A DNA stretch of 61,286 nucleotides from an uncultured Bacteroidales bacterium (lineage in GTDB: Bacteria; Bacteroidota; Bacteroidia; Bacteroidales; Paludibacteraceae), in NCBI GenBank assembly GCA_902765485.1, contig CACWZZ010000011.1:1-61286 (forward strand), given 5' to 3'. A program made the position numbers and the translations under genes. Positions within the stretch are counted from its first letter, which is position 1; each line of letters starts with the position of its first letter. The notes below the pieces were generated by a model. The model saw only the letters and a list, made by a program, of their open reading frames with translations, was not told where the DNA came from and made no database searches. Below are positions 26,339 to 35,627 of this stretch, in pieces.

Positions 26339-26364
26339 CAGCGAATTTTAGTACTTTTATTAAG

Positions 26365-27210
26365 ATGAAAGAGAATAATATCCCTATTGTGGACTGCCCT
26401 TATGGCGACTATATGATCGGAGACGCGAGTGGTAAACTGATGAACGAGTATGGTCGTTTCCCTTGCAAAATCAAGTGTGGCGTCTATGCTTTGTTGGTGC
26501 GCGGAACGGCGCACGCTACCATCAACGTGACGGACTACTATTTTAAGGCGAACGATATGTTGCTGCTCGAGCCGGGAAGTTTCTTCCTCATCCGCGAGAC
26601 CTCCGAGGATGCTTTGGTCTATTGGATTGTTTTCGGCAGTAAGTTCCTTGAGAAATACACGGTGAACAACAAGATGTCCCTCTCGGCGCTTCAGCTCCAT
26701 TCACCCAAGTTGAGTATTAGTGAAAACCATGCGCAAGTGATCTGCAAGATGTATGATGCAGTGGTAGCTGCGCTTAATGCAGAGCCTTCCATGCTGGATA
26801 CAGAGAAGATGGTGCATGTGTTCAACCTGCTGCGCACCAGCTATGCCAAGTACGCGCATGAGCAGGAGGAGTATCTGGTGAAACCGCTGGACAGAAAGAC
26901 AGAGATTTATCAGGATTACTGCCAGTTGGTATTGAAGCACTACCAGGAGTGGCATCATGTGAGCCAGTATGCCGAAGCAATGCGTCTGACCTTGCCGCAT
27001 CTCTGTTCCACGATCAAGTCTGTCGGTGACCGGACGGCAGGAGATATTATCATCGAGGCGATTATCACGGACGCCAAGAGCCAGCTCAAGATCACGAACC
27101 TGCAGGTGAAAGAGATCGCTCTTAGCCTGGGCTTTGACAATGTGGCATTCTTCAACCGCTTCTTCAAATCCCGCGTCGGCGTCACTCCGAAGGCTTATCG
27201 GAATGCATAA
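26365..27210 (+). CDS. AraC family transcriptional regulator
   Basis: 281 residues. The N-terminal cupin-like sensing domain (about residues 20-140, with NVTDYYFKANDMLLLEPGSFFLI) is followed by two helix-turn-helix motifs in the C-terminal 100 residues, ending LQVKEIALSLGFDNVAFFNRFFKSRVGVTPKAYR, the AraC signature. Cytosolic DNA-binding activator; ligand unknown. The next gene begins two bases after its stop, so the two form an operon. They may control the secreted-protein and defence genes downstream (inference). Confidence 0.9.
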   Translation: MKENNIPIVDCPYGDYMIGDASGKLMNEYGRFPCKIKCGVYALLVRGTAHATINVTDYYFKANDMLLLEPGSFFLIRETSEDALVYWIVFGSKFLEKYTVNNKMSLSALQLHSPKLSISENHAQVICKMYDAVVAALNAEPSMLDTEKMVHVFNLLRTSYAKYAHEQEEYLVKPLDRKTEIYQDYCQLVLKHYQEWHHVSQYAEAMRLTLPHLCSTIKSVGDRTAGDIIIEAIITDAKSQLKITNLQVKEIALSLGFDNVAFFNRFFKSRVGVTPKAYRNA

Positions 27211-27212
27211 AT

Positions 27213-28604
27213 ATGTCCTTTTGCCGCATCATAGTATTCTGTATTGTCATCTGTCTGCTTAGTTGCTCTTGCTCCATCCCTCAACACCGCGAGGCGCAGG
27301 AGGTCGTGGCGCAGGCGGACAGCCTGTGGCATGAGGGTAAGATGTACGGCGTGGACGAAGGCGATAGTGCCACCCTCGCGCAAGCGTATAAGAGATTGAA
27401 GGAGCATTCAGCATTCAGCCGTCAGAAGTCAGAATATGCGCACTCCTGCTATCATTACGGCAAACTTCTTCGCGCCAAGGATGACCCTGTCGCCGCAATG
27501 CAGGTGTTCATCGATGCCACCCATTCCGGCACAAAGGACTACCATATCTTAGGAAGAATATATAGCAATATGGGCTCCATCTGCCATTTGGCAGGCGAGT
27601 TTCAACTCTCGTATGACATGTTTGAGCGTTCAGCAGAAATGTTCCTAAGAAACAGTGATACCTTACTATATTATTATCTGCTAAATGATATGGCGTTTGA
27701 GTTGGCGGAACAAGGGAAGAAAGATGAAGCATTTGCACTATTGGAGGATATAGAGAAGCAGTGTGTGCAAAGGGAAGTTCTGGTGAAAACTTTTGAAACA
27801 AGGGCTGTATTATATAGGACGATTGGTCAGAACGATTCAGCTATCTATTATGTAAATAAAATGTTGTATCATGGTATGACATATCCTTCAGGAACAATTA
27901 TAAAAGCACAGGCATATGATAATATAGGGCAAAAGGACTCTGCTCTTATTTTGGCAAACTCAGTACAGACAGACCCGAGAGCATCTTACCAAAATAAATT
28001 TAATGCCTTGTATATCATCCAGCGTAATGATTCTTCACTTGATGCAAAAAATATGGCAGAATTAGCCTCCAAACGTGAAGATATACGGTATTACGAATAT
28101 GAGCCGGAACAGAAAAAACTCTCGCAAGCTGTGCAATTATTAACACAAGACATAAATAAAGGTATAGAATGGCTAAGATTGGTACTAATTGGAATGTTAA
28201 TTGCATGTGGCATTGGGATTGTCATTGTGGTACGTTCTAAATATCGCACGAATTCTCAGATAAAAGAACTTATCAATGAGCGTACAGATAACAGGATAGA
28301 ATCTATTAAAAATCATATAGAGGGAAATGATTTTCATCAAGTCCTCCATTGGAATAATTACTCTGCAATGAAAGCCGAAGTTGATTTATACATGGGAGGT
28401 CTCGTTAAAAAATTAGAAGCGTATCACTTAAACGAAGTGCAGATTCGTTTCTGCATACTAACACTGCTGAATTTTTCTCTGCGAAAAATAGCAAAAGAAA
28501 TACATTATAGTTACCCTTCGGCAATAAAAACATTAAAAAAACGTACCTCGGATAAATTAGGCACTACTCCGCCAGAATTGAAAGATTTCCTTCTTCGCTT
28601 GTAA
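27213..28604 (+). CDS. Membrane-bound TPR/HTH regulator with a lipoprotein signal
   Basis: 463 residues. The N-terminus has a lipobox-like segment (VICLLSCSCS). A helical TPR-like region spans about residues 30-310, one transmembrane helix lies near 319-340 (LRLVLIGMLIACGIGIVIVV), and the C-terminal 60 residues form a LuxR/GerE-like HTH (LNEVQIRFCILTLLNFSLRKIAKEIHYSYPSAIKTLKKRTSDKLG). I infer a periplasmic TPR sensor and a cytoplasmic DNA-binding domain on one chain. Base composition changes inside the gene at about 27600: the first part resembles the chromosome and carries a heptamer repeat (SAFSRQKSE); the rest is AT-rich. Confidence 0.75.
   Translation: MSFCRIIVFCIVICLLSCSCSIPQHREAQEVVAQADSLWHEGKMYGVDEGDSATLAQAYKRLKEHSAFSRQKSEYAHSCYHYGKLLRAKDDPVAAMQVFIDATHSGTKDYHILGRIYSNMGSICHLAGEFQLSYDMFERSAEMFLRNSDTLLYYYLLNDMAFELAEQGKKDEAFALLEDIEKQCVQREVLVKTFETRAVLYRTIGQNDSAIYYVNKMLYHGMTYPSGTIIKAQAYDNIGQKDSALILANSVQTDPRASYQNKFNALYIIQRNDSSLDAKNMAELASKREDIRYYEYEPEQKKLSQAVQLLTQDINKGIEWLRLVLIGMLIACGIGIVIVVRSKYRTNSQIKELINERTDNRIESIKNHIEGNDFHQVLHWNNYSAMKAEVDLYMGGLVKKLEAYHLNEVQIRFCILTLLNFSLRKIAKEIHYSYPSAIKTLKKRTSDKLGTTPPELKDFLLRL
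27402..27432 (+). repeat. In-frame TTCAGCA/TTCAGCC heptamer repeat in the TPR regulator gene
   Basis: Four degenerate heptamers, read as HSAFSRQKSE. This is the last repeat of this kind before the AT-rich island. Confidence 0.8.
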
Positions 28605-28608
28605 CTTA

Positions 28609-28640
28609 ATTCCCTTTGTGGGAATAATATTTTTTAAAAT
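28609..28640 (+). terminator. Weak terminator after the TPR regulator gene
   Basis: ATTCCC, TTTGT loop, GGGAAT, then an AT-rich stretch with a T6 run. Confidence 0.5.
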
Positions 28641-28701
28641 GTAGACCTAAAAAAAGAATCCTCATTGATTATCAATGGTTTACAGGTGTCAAATGTAGAC
28701 C
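28637..28701 (+). promoter_or_regulatory. Pair of AAATGTAGACC direct repeats, possible operator
   Basis: The same 11-mer occurs at 28637-28647 and 28691-28701, start to start 54 bp (about five helical turns). The second copy ends eight bases before the -33 TTG of the next promoter. Confidence 0.5.
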
Positions 28702-28709
28702 ATTATTTC

Positions 28710-28740
28710 TTGTTCGGGTCAAAAAAAAGCAGTAATTTTG
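28710..28740 (+). promoter_or_regulatory. Promoter of the secreted-protein genes, possibly of the defence operon too
   Basis: TTG at 28710-28712, 20-bp spacer with an A run, TAATTTTG at 28733-28740. It is the last consensus promoter found before the defence genes. Confidence 0.85.
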
Positions 28741-28765
28741 CACCGTCAAATCAAACAGGTTTGGC

Positions 28766-28786
28766 GGCGCATTGATTTTATGCGCC
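28766..28786 (+). other. 5' UTR hairpin
   Basis: Perfect 7-bp stem GGCGCAT/ATGCGCC with a 7-base loop in the leader of the gene at 28814. There is no U run, so it is probably an mRNA structure and not a terminator. Confidence 0.55.
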
Positions 28787-28813
28787 TAATGTTAAACTAA
28801 TACACTTTATACG

Positions 28814-29212
28814 ATGAGAAAATTTTTACTAACCACGGCGCTGATGTTGCTAATCTTTATGCCGTGTGTACTACGCGCAGAAGAAACGGAAATCCAATTA
28901 GTGGAAGTTGTACCGATGAACTTTATTGTTCCCGGAGATGACCCGTTGGATGGTAATGATCACATGGGAGATACCCCTACTCGCCCAGGAAATTTCCGTG
29001 CAACGATCAATGGAAACTCGCTGACTATCCTCAAACAAGAAGAAACTATCCCTTTTGCGCAGGCGGTGGTTGTTAATGCTTCTACGGGAAGCGTAGTCGT
29101 TAACGAGCAGTTTACCAACTCTCTTTCCCGCCCGATTGCTAACGCAGGCGTGTATGTCCTCCGTATCGCAACCGCCAACGGCGAACTAGTAGGACAATTT
29201 AGAATAGAATAA
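28814..29212 (+). CDS. Small secreted protein with a DUF3244-like beta domain
   Basis: 132 residues: signal peptide (residues 1-22, LLTTALMLLIFMPCVLRA), a short linker rich in Asp and Pro, then about 70 residues of beta strands (FRATINGNSLTILKQ, AQAVVVNASTGSVVVNEQF, AGVYVLRIATANGELVGQFRIE). This resembles the small DUF3244-type or sorting-tail-like domains of Bacteroidales exported proteins. Function unknown. It is the first gene after the promoter at 28710-28740 and is followed 26 bp later by the large T9SS protein. Confidence 0.65.
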   Translation: MRKFLLTTALMLLIFMPCVLRAEETEIQLVEVVPMNFIVPGDDPLDGNDHMGDTPTRPGNFRATINGNSLTILKQEETIPFAQAVVVNASTGSVVVNEQFTNSLSRPIANAGVYVLRIATANGELVGQFRIE

Positions 29213-29238
29213 TGTTTAACATATAAAACAAAAATAGT

Positions 29239-31485
29239 ATGAAAAAGTATATTCTTTTAGTTTGCACATTTTGGGTAAGTGCGTTGATTCCCGTTATGGG
29301 GCAATCTTTTATCTTTAATGGCGACACCTTAAAAGGTTCTATTTGTATGATAGATGACAGTTTGCAGAATGATACCATGCTTATAGATGCGGATACTTGG
29401 GCAACGGCTAAGGATACCACACATGGATGGTACACGAGAGGGGATGTCAAAATCAAAACCACGCTGGATTCAATAGTGTATTTTACCTCTCTCGGCCCGG
29501 GAAAGGGCGGTGTATATTTCACTTATGGCACACGAGGATGTGGAGATTTCGTAAAAGGGAGCGAGATTTATAAGGATTTCAGCCCTGATAAATATGAGTT
29601 GGCTATTAAAGGTCCTGACTGTTTAAAAGAAGGAGATACTGCCGTTTATTCAGTAGATCCCATTTTTACCAAGAACTTAGGTGATTTTATAGGAATTGAC
29701 AATTATTATTGGAATATCAATCAGAAGCCTTATCCGTCCTTTGTGGACACCATTATATATGTTTCAGGTGACGGTAGTTCTATTACGTTCGTTGCAGGAG
29801 CTGTCTCTGGAAAAGATTCTATAGTAGTCAATTTCGGCCGCTGCAATCAAGATGAGGCGAAAAGAGTTGTCAAGCACTTGGATAAGAAGGCACCGGAAAT
29901 AATTATAGAAGACACATGTATAGCGGTAGGTAGTAGAATAGTCACTTTTAGAATTCCCAACCCACAAGAAGGGTTGTTTTATAAATGGCTGATTCCCTCA
30001 CCACAGTTTAGTGCTCAATCTTCTACTAGTGGAGATAACATAAGTGTCAAATTAAATGATAATAGCAATGGAGAAATCACGGTTCTTTCTTCTTACGACA
30101 AAAATAATTGGGATGGATGTTCTGTATCAACAACCTCTTTTATGGTTAACCGTATGATGGGAAGCGGAAATAGAGTCAAACCTGACAAAACTTGTTATTC
30201 TGTTGGTGATACTGCGCATATTAAGATTACAGGAATATTACCGGACAACACAAGATTTAAATGGCAATATCCAACTACTGGTTGGAATCTTGTTTTAGAA
30301 GACGGAGAAACTGAGGAAGATGTTATATTTAGGGATTCTATCAAGTTGGTTGCTACAGAAGAGATAACAGAGAGTGTGATTAATGCAACTATGTTGGGCT
30401 GTAGTGATGTAAGAACCCCGGATGTTAATGTATATGTCCGTCCGGCAGGAGTTGGGGATATTATTGGGAAAAGATGTGTCTCTCGTGGTGATTATTTTTG
30501 GTATCATGTGAATCCATTTGCCCATAAACCTTATGCACATCATTTTGAATGGACATTGCCGGAGGGAATGGAAGAACTTCGCTCAACATCAATGAAAGAT
30601 AGTATCTATGTTCATGTAAAAACCTCAGGAGAATTAGGTAATATGACCGTAATTCCACAAGGTATTAATGGATCATGTAACGGACCTGCATCTTCAGAGC
30701 AGATATTCTTGGAAGCCAAAAGTCCGTCCAGCATTAGTCAGTTTCATTGCGTTGCTTCAGGCAAAGAAGATACTGTTACTCTGTGGTTGGATGGTGTGCA
30801 AGAAAACCAAAACTATCATTGGATATTGCCCAACGGGGTTGTTCTTGATCCTAATTCTGGAGATGAAAATTTAACATTTATTAAAGTTCACACTTCTGGT
30901 ATAGCAGGTACATATCCTATACACGTATATGCAGAGAATAGTGTGTGTGGTAATTCTGATACAATAGACTATGATTTAGAAATAGCTGAAATTGCATACA
31001 GTATTAATTTCGTTCGTATGGGAAGCTATACATATTATTCGGTAAACGAATTGGATACATCTAAAATCGCATCATATAAATGGTACGAAAATGGAGTATT
31101 AAAGCAAGGTTTTACAACATATGATATTTTTTCAACCGCTACAGTCGTGACTTCTGAAGTATTATTGAAAAATGGTTGTACGCAAAGCATTACTATTAGA
31201 TCGGGTAATAATATAAAAAGAAGGGAACTTTCGAATAATCCCTCCCCAAAGCAAGAGAATGTATTTGCGACTCCGAACCCTGCCAATAATATTTTACACA
31301 TAGATTCAAATGCTGATAATTCATCTATTAGAATGATCGGTATCAATGGTGTGGTATTAGACAACTATATGTTACATTCTTCCTCACAAGATATAGACAT
31401 ATCAGATATACCATCAGGACAATATGTTATAATCTTATCTGACGGGAAAAATCAGATGATACAAAAATTGCTAATCCAACATTAA
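29239..31485 (+). CDS. Secreted multidomain protein with a type IX sorting domain
   Basis: 748 residues with a signal peptide (about residues 1-21, ending VMGQ). Four to five PKD/Ig-like domains of about 100 residues follow, each with a Cys-centred start (PDKTCYSVGDTAHIKITG, GKRCVSRGDYFWYHVNP, SQFHCVASGKEDTVTLWL). The C-terminal sorting domain (about residues 675-748) has FATPNPANNILHI, IRMIGINGVVL, ISDIPSGQYVIIL and QKLLIQH. The last is a clear T9SS type A signal, so the protein should be secreted or attached to the cell surface. It is AT-rich compared with the chromosome around it. Probably an adhesin; ligand unknown. Confidence 0.85.
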   Translation: MKKYILLVCTFWVSALIPVMGQSFIFNGDTLKGSICMIDDSLQNDTMLIDADTWATAKDTTHGWYTRGDVKIKTTLDSIVYFTSLGPGKGGVYFTYGTRGCGDFVKGSEIYKDFSPDKYELAIKGPDCLKEGDTAVYSVDPIFTKNLGDFIGIDNYYWNINQKPYPSFVDTIIYVSGDGSSITFVAGAVSGKDSIVVNFGRCNQDEAKRVVKHLDKKAPEIIIEDTCIAVGSRIVTFRIPNPQEGLFYKWLIPSPQFSAQSSTSGDNISVKLNDNSNGEITVLSSYDKNNWDGCSVSTTSFMVNRMMGSGNRVKPDKTCYSVGDTAHIKITGILPDNTRFKWQYPTTGWNLVLEDGETEEDVIFRDSIKLVATEEITESVINATMLGCSDVRTPDVNVYVRPAGVGDIIGKRCVSRGDYFWYHVNPFAHKPYAHHFEWTLPEGMEELRSTSMKDSIYVHVKTSGELGNMTVIPQGINGSCNGPASSEQIFLEAKSPSSISQFHCVASGKEDTVTLWLDGVQENQNYHWILPNGVVLDPNSGDENLTFIKVHTSGIAGTYPIHVYAENSVCGNSDTIDYDLEIAEIAYSINFVRMGSYTYYSVNELDTSKIASYKWYENGVLKQGFTTYDIFSTATVVTSEVLLKNGCTQSITIRSGNNIKRRELSNNPSPKQENVFATPNPANNILHIDSNADNSSIRMIGINGVVLDNYMLHSSSQDIDISDIPSGQYVIILSDGKNQMIQKLLIQH

Positions 31486-31486
31486 T

Positions 31487-32839
31487 ATGGGACGTTATAT
31501 ATATTGCATATTAGGCTCTTTATTGAGCCTAATATGCTTTGCTGAAAATTACAAGATACCTAACATAGAAGGTGATATACTAGTATATTCAATAAATAAT
31601 AATAAGGCCTATATAGAACCAAGCGATGAATATTCTTTTTTTATAAAATCGGACAGTCTTATCATTCCAGATAGTATTCAAGTTGCGTTACAGAACTACC
31701 CTGTTGTGGGAGCCCGTGCAGCAACATTTTCGACAATGCCATCCCATACAACAACACTTTCTCTACCTGCCACATGGACAGAATGGTCGAATTCGATAAT
31801 TTCTCCTTACATAAATAATCATTTTGAGAATTATTATGTAGATCCCGTCAATCCTTTGTTTAGAGCGAAAGATGGTATTCTATATACTAAAACTTGTAAC
31901 ACTTTAGTTTCTTATCCAACGGGAAGGAAAGATTCTATTGTCTTTCTGAGAGAAGGTATAGACACATTATATAAATCATGCCTTTTTGCTGCTAATATCG
32001 TATATTTAGAATTGCCTTTATCTTTAAAGCATATTGAAATGAATGCTATGCTGGACATGAATAGTTTACGCCAGATAATACTCAAAGATAGCATTAGAAG
32101 TTTGGATAATATGTGTATAGGAGGTGAAAATCTGAGTAACGTCATTATAGGGAAGGAACTTGTAGAAATTGATGCAAACAGCATACAATACTATAATCAG
32201 CCTATCAATCTCTATCTGTATGCACTTAATCCACCCCAAATAATAAATGGTTCTCCCAACGCAAATAATTATATAGTGCATGTGCCATCAAAAAGTATAT
32301 CTGCATATCAGCAAGCAGAAGGTTGGAAAGAATTCGGGACTATTCTTCCTATTGAGCCGCCGATAGTGACGGGTGTGGACACGGCATCTGTGAGCTGGGT
32401 GCAGAATTTCTCGGCAACAGGGTATGTATGGACGCTCTATACCGATGAAGCCAAGACACAGCGGTTCATGTCGCTTACGTTTGATGCCAACGGTCATCTG
32501 ACGCATATAGACATCAACAGCGGTCACATGCCCGAACGTATGCCTGCGCTGTACCAAGAGGACGGCGAGGAAGAGAAACAGTTTGCAGAGTACTACTCGT
32601 TCACGATCTCCGGTCTCTCGCCCGATACCAAGTACTATTATACCCGCCAGAGTCTGAAAGGGACAGAGGTCATCGACGAAGAGACAGGTTCATTTGAGAC
32701 GCAGAGCGACGGAGAAGAGGGATTAGAACAAAACAGCGGAAATTCTTCTAAACCGCAAAAAATTATTAAAGACGGGAACATGTATATTCATAACCAGAGA
32801 GAAATATATAATATCGATGGTAGTAAAGTTAACTATTAA
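31487..32839 (+). CDS. BspA-like surface protein with an FN3-like domain
   Basis: 450 residues: signal peptide (GSLLSLICFA), an N-terminal part with irregular BspA-type leucine-rich repeats (SIVFLREGIDTLYKSCLF, IVYLELPLSLKHIEMNAML, LRQIILKDSIRSLDNM, VIIGKELVEIDANSI), and an FN3-like domain of about 120 residues (VTGVDTASVSW, FTISGLSPDTKYYYTRQ). The end is short and conserved-looking (KIIKDGNMYIHNQREIYNIDGSKV), as found on many Bacteroidales secreted proteins. The FN3 part (about 32350-32720) is GC-rich, unlike the DNA on either side, so the gene is mosaic. It starts one base after the previous stop; rdrA begins 26 bp after its end. Confidence 0.75.
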   Translation: MGRYIYCILGSLLSLICFAENYKIPNIEGDILVYSINNNKAYIEPSDEYSFFIKSDSLIIPDSIQVALQNYPVVGARAATFSTMPSHTTTLSLPATWTEWSNSIISPYINNHFENYYVDPVNPLFRAKDGILYTKTCNTLVSYPTGRKDSIVFLREGIDTLYKSCLFAANIVYLELPLSLKHIEMNAMLDMNSLRQIILKDSIRSLDNMCIGGENLSNVIIGKELVEIDANSIQYYNQPINLYLYALNPPQIINGSPNANNYIVHVPSKSISAYQQAEGWKEFGTILPIEPPIVTGVDTASVSWVQNFSATGYVWTLYTDEAKTQRFMSLTFDANGHLTHIDINSGHMPERMPALYQEDGEEEKQFAEYYSFTISGLSPDTKYYYTRQSLKGTEVIDEETGSFETQSDGEEGLEQNSGNSSKPQKIIKDGNMYIHNQREIYNIDGSKVNY

Positions 32840-32865
32840 CATATATCAATTACAATAATATCATT

Positions 32866-35601
32866 ATGGCTGAATCTCAAACTCCACAACAATCTCCCCA
32901 AGAGCATACTCCCAAGGAGATAGTTATTAAACTCAACGAAAGTACCTATGCACATTATTTTCATGTAGGAACCCGAATACATGAGCTAGAATATAATCGT
33001 GTATTAAAGATGATAGAAAGCCAATTGCAAAAAGCAATAGATGTTAAAAATTCAGATGAAGAGAAATCATATGGATTAATTCGTCATCATAATACAATTT
33101 CTATATTTGGCGGAAGGGGCTCAGGAAAGACGTCTTTTTTGCATACTATTTTTACTGATTGTGCTACCAAGTACGGATCCGATATAGAAATACTCAAAAT
33201 AATAGATCCAACATTAATAGAAACAAGAGGACATGTATTTCTTTGGGTCCTGTCTCTCATTGATGAAAAAGTCCAAAAAGTCATTCAAGAAGATAACATT
33301 GATATCCCTAGTAAATCATATCAGCAACGAAGGCATTGGAAAACGGCCCTACATAATTTGGCAAAAGGAATTCATGCTTTGGAAAATGTAGGAGTAGGCA
33401 TGGATAACTCTAATTGGCACGATGATGATTTTGTGGCAGAGCGAGGTCTACAAGAGGTAAAAGGAGCACTTTTTTTAGAAAAGAATTTTCGAGAACTAGT
33501 GTCAATAGGGTTAGAGATCCTAAACAAGAAAGCTTTTTTATTAGCATTTGATGATATTGATGTTGATATGGCAAAAGGATGGTCTGTCTTGGAGACGATA
33601 CGCAAATACTTGACATCAGATAAAATCATAGTACTTCTGAGCGGTAATCTGAGATTATATAGTCTAAATGTACGGAAACGTCAATGGCATCAATTACAAG
33701 AATTACAAGAGTGGGAAGGCGAAAAAGACTTCAAGATAGTCGTTAGTGAGATAGAGGGTCAATACCTAATGAAACTATTAAAGGCAGAAAACCGTGTTTA
33801 CCTTCACTCTATACAAGATAATATCAGGAGCGGAAAATACATTTATAAAGTAATGGGTAATGGGAGTACAGCAGACATGCAGTTTGAGGATCTGACATCG
33901 GTCTATAAGAAGGCATTAGCGGAATTAGGAATTATTAGTCGTACTCAATCCCATATATATAGTAATTATCTATTAAGTTTGTCTGTCCGTTCTCAAATGC
34001 ATTTTTTACGAGGAATAGATATTTCATCATGTGACTATAAAGTAAAAAATGAGGTCGACCCTTTTATGGCACGTATGTATGCTGCGAATATAGATATTGA
34101 CTACGCCATTAATAATCCTCAGATGATGAATATGGTTGCACTCAAGTACCTACTAACTCAAAACTTTGATTTGTATTTGTTAATCCCAACTGTGGAAGAT
34201 GAAGATGCGAACGGATGTGTTACCGGGTTGTCATTTTTATTTGCAAAAAAAGTCAAAAAGAATCCATTCCTTATATTTGATTATTTTATACGCATAGGCT
34301 ATACTAGAAATATGTTGAGTGCTTATGAAGAAACATATCCTAAACAAAAATTTTGCACATATTCAGGAATGTTTCAAGATATGTCGCTGAAGAATATCGT
34401 AGGTTTAAGTATCGCTTTTTCCACGACGTATAAGTTGAGCACAAAAATTCACATCCCATTATATGGATTATCACTAAAACAAAAAAATATAGCAAACAAC
34501 AGAATTGATGCAATGCTTCGTACCACAAATTTAACGAATGCACAAAAAATGATAGCACTAATTCCACTATGTTCTATAAAGCATGCATCATCTAACAATA
34601 GTAGCATGTTTTACTCAACCATTGTCTTGTTAGCCGCCATCGGACAAGTATTACGATGTGTATGTGATAACCAACTGAATGGAAACCAACCTGAAGTAAA
34701 CGATATTTTACGTGAATTGAAAGACATGCAGCAACATCGCTACTATGTCCAGCCACAAGAATCTGAAGAAGGAAGTAATGCAGAAGATAATATCGAAGAT
34801 TTTGATCTTGAAATGCAACAAAATAGTGATACTTCAACAACGGAACTAACATCATTATTTATCAAATGGGGAACAGGAAAACTTCAAACAGGAATTTCAT
34901 TGCCCTCATCAATTCCTCCCTACTTATTAGGAAAAATTATTACTCGTTATATGAACGCAGTACCTAAAATCAATGTAGAAAATTTAGGAGCACGTATGCA
35001 TTTCTCTCTTGTTTCTCTTCTAAATTCATGCCTGATTGAAGAAGTAAAGGAATATTATGAAAAGGAAGATGTTGTGGATGCTGAACACAAATCAATATCT
35101 ATAGAAGACTTGAATTTTTCTAACACAATAGAACATGACCAAATCTTCATAGATAACCTAACTTTTGTTAAAGAAAAAGAACTCGGGAAAGTATTAAAAT
35201 TAACGAAATGGTTGATTGTTTGTCCGTTGGTGGTTCCATTTATAAAAAAGGACTCTCTTTCCGATTATCATAAACTTTTAGAAATAGACCAAAAATCAGC
35301 AGATTATAAATTGCTTGTTGATGAAAAATTCTCATTGTACGAGCCATTGAGAAATGTGTTTGTAAAACAGCAAAAAGAGAAAAAGAAGAGAGAAGATGTA
35401 CAAAAAATCAGATTTACAGTAGATAATATTGCTCAAATTGAAGATTACTTTAGCAGAATAGGCAAAAAAGATGAGGTAACTGAGAAAATGAAATGGGGAA
35501 ATGTAGGTGAAATAAAAAAATATGTAGAGAAATTCATGGTCTTTAGTAGTCTTACGGCCGGAAATATTAGGGTTGTTAGACAGGCTTGGTTAGAAGAATA
35601 A
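32866..35601 (+). CDS. rdrA: RADAR ATPase RdrA (P-loop NTPase)
   Basis: 911 residues. Walker A is GGRGSGKT at residues 82-89, and a Walker B-like strand AFLLAFDDIDVD has its acidic residues at about 229-232. IIDPTLIETRGHVFLWVL, between them, is typical of this ATPase group. The helical C-terminal 600 residues are not recognisable as another enzyme. Length, motifs and above all the adjacent adenosine-deaminase gene fit RdrA of the RADAR antiphage system, known to form a ring that works with RdrB. Base use is strongly AT-rich. No promoter is visible in the 26-bp gap upstream. The family call rests on context and motifs, not on a profile search. Confidence 0.85.
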   Translation: MAESQTPQQSPQEHTPKEIVIKLNESTYAHYFHVGTRIHELEYNRVLKMIESQLQKAIDVKNSDEEKSYGLIRHHNTISIFGGRGSGKTSFLHTIFTDCATKYGSDIEILKIIDPTLIETRGHVFLWVLSLIDEKVQKVIQEDNIDIPSKSYQQRRHWKTALHNLAKGIHALENVGVGMDNSNWHDDDFVAERGLQEVKGALFLEKNFRELVSIGLEILNKKAFLLAFDDIDVDMAKGWSVLETIRKYLTSDKIIVLLSGNLRLYSLNVRKRQWHQLQELQEWEGEKDFKIVVSEIEGQYLMKLLKAENRVYLHSIQDNIRSGKYIYKVMGNGSTADMQFEDLTSVYKKALAELGIISRTQSHIYSNYLLSLSVRSQMHFLRGIDISSCDYKVKNEVDPFMARMYAANIDIDYAINNPQMMNMVALKYLLTQNFDLYLLIPTVEDEDANGCVTGLSFLFAKKVKKNPFLIFDYFIRIGYTRNMLSAYEETYPKQKFCTYSGMFQDMSLKNIVGLSIAFSTTYKLSTKIHIPLYGLSLKQKNIANNRIDAMLRTTNLTNAQKMIALIPLCSIKHASSNNSSMFYSTIVLLAAIGQVLRCVCDNQLNGNQPEVNDILRELKDMQQHRYYVQPQESEEGSNAEDNIEDFDLEMQQNSDTSTTELTSLFIKWGTGKLQTGISLPSSIPPYLLGKIITRYMNAVPKINVENLGARMHFSLVSLLNSCLIEEVKEYYEKEDVVDAEHKSISIEDLNFSNTIEHDQIFIDNLTFVKEKELGKVLKLTKWLIVCPLVVPFIKKDSLSDYHKLLEIDQKSADYKLLVDEKFSLYEPLRNVFVKQQKEKKKREDVQKIRFTVDNIAQIEDYFSRIGKKDEVTEKMKWGNVGEIKKYVEKFMVFSSLTAGNIRVVRQAWLEE

Positions 35602-35627
35602 TATAGGCAAGTAAATAGTTTAAGCGT

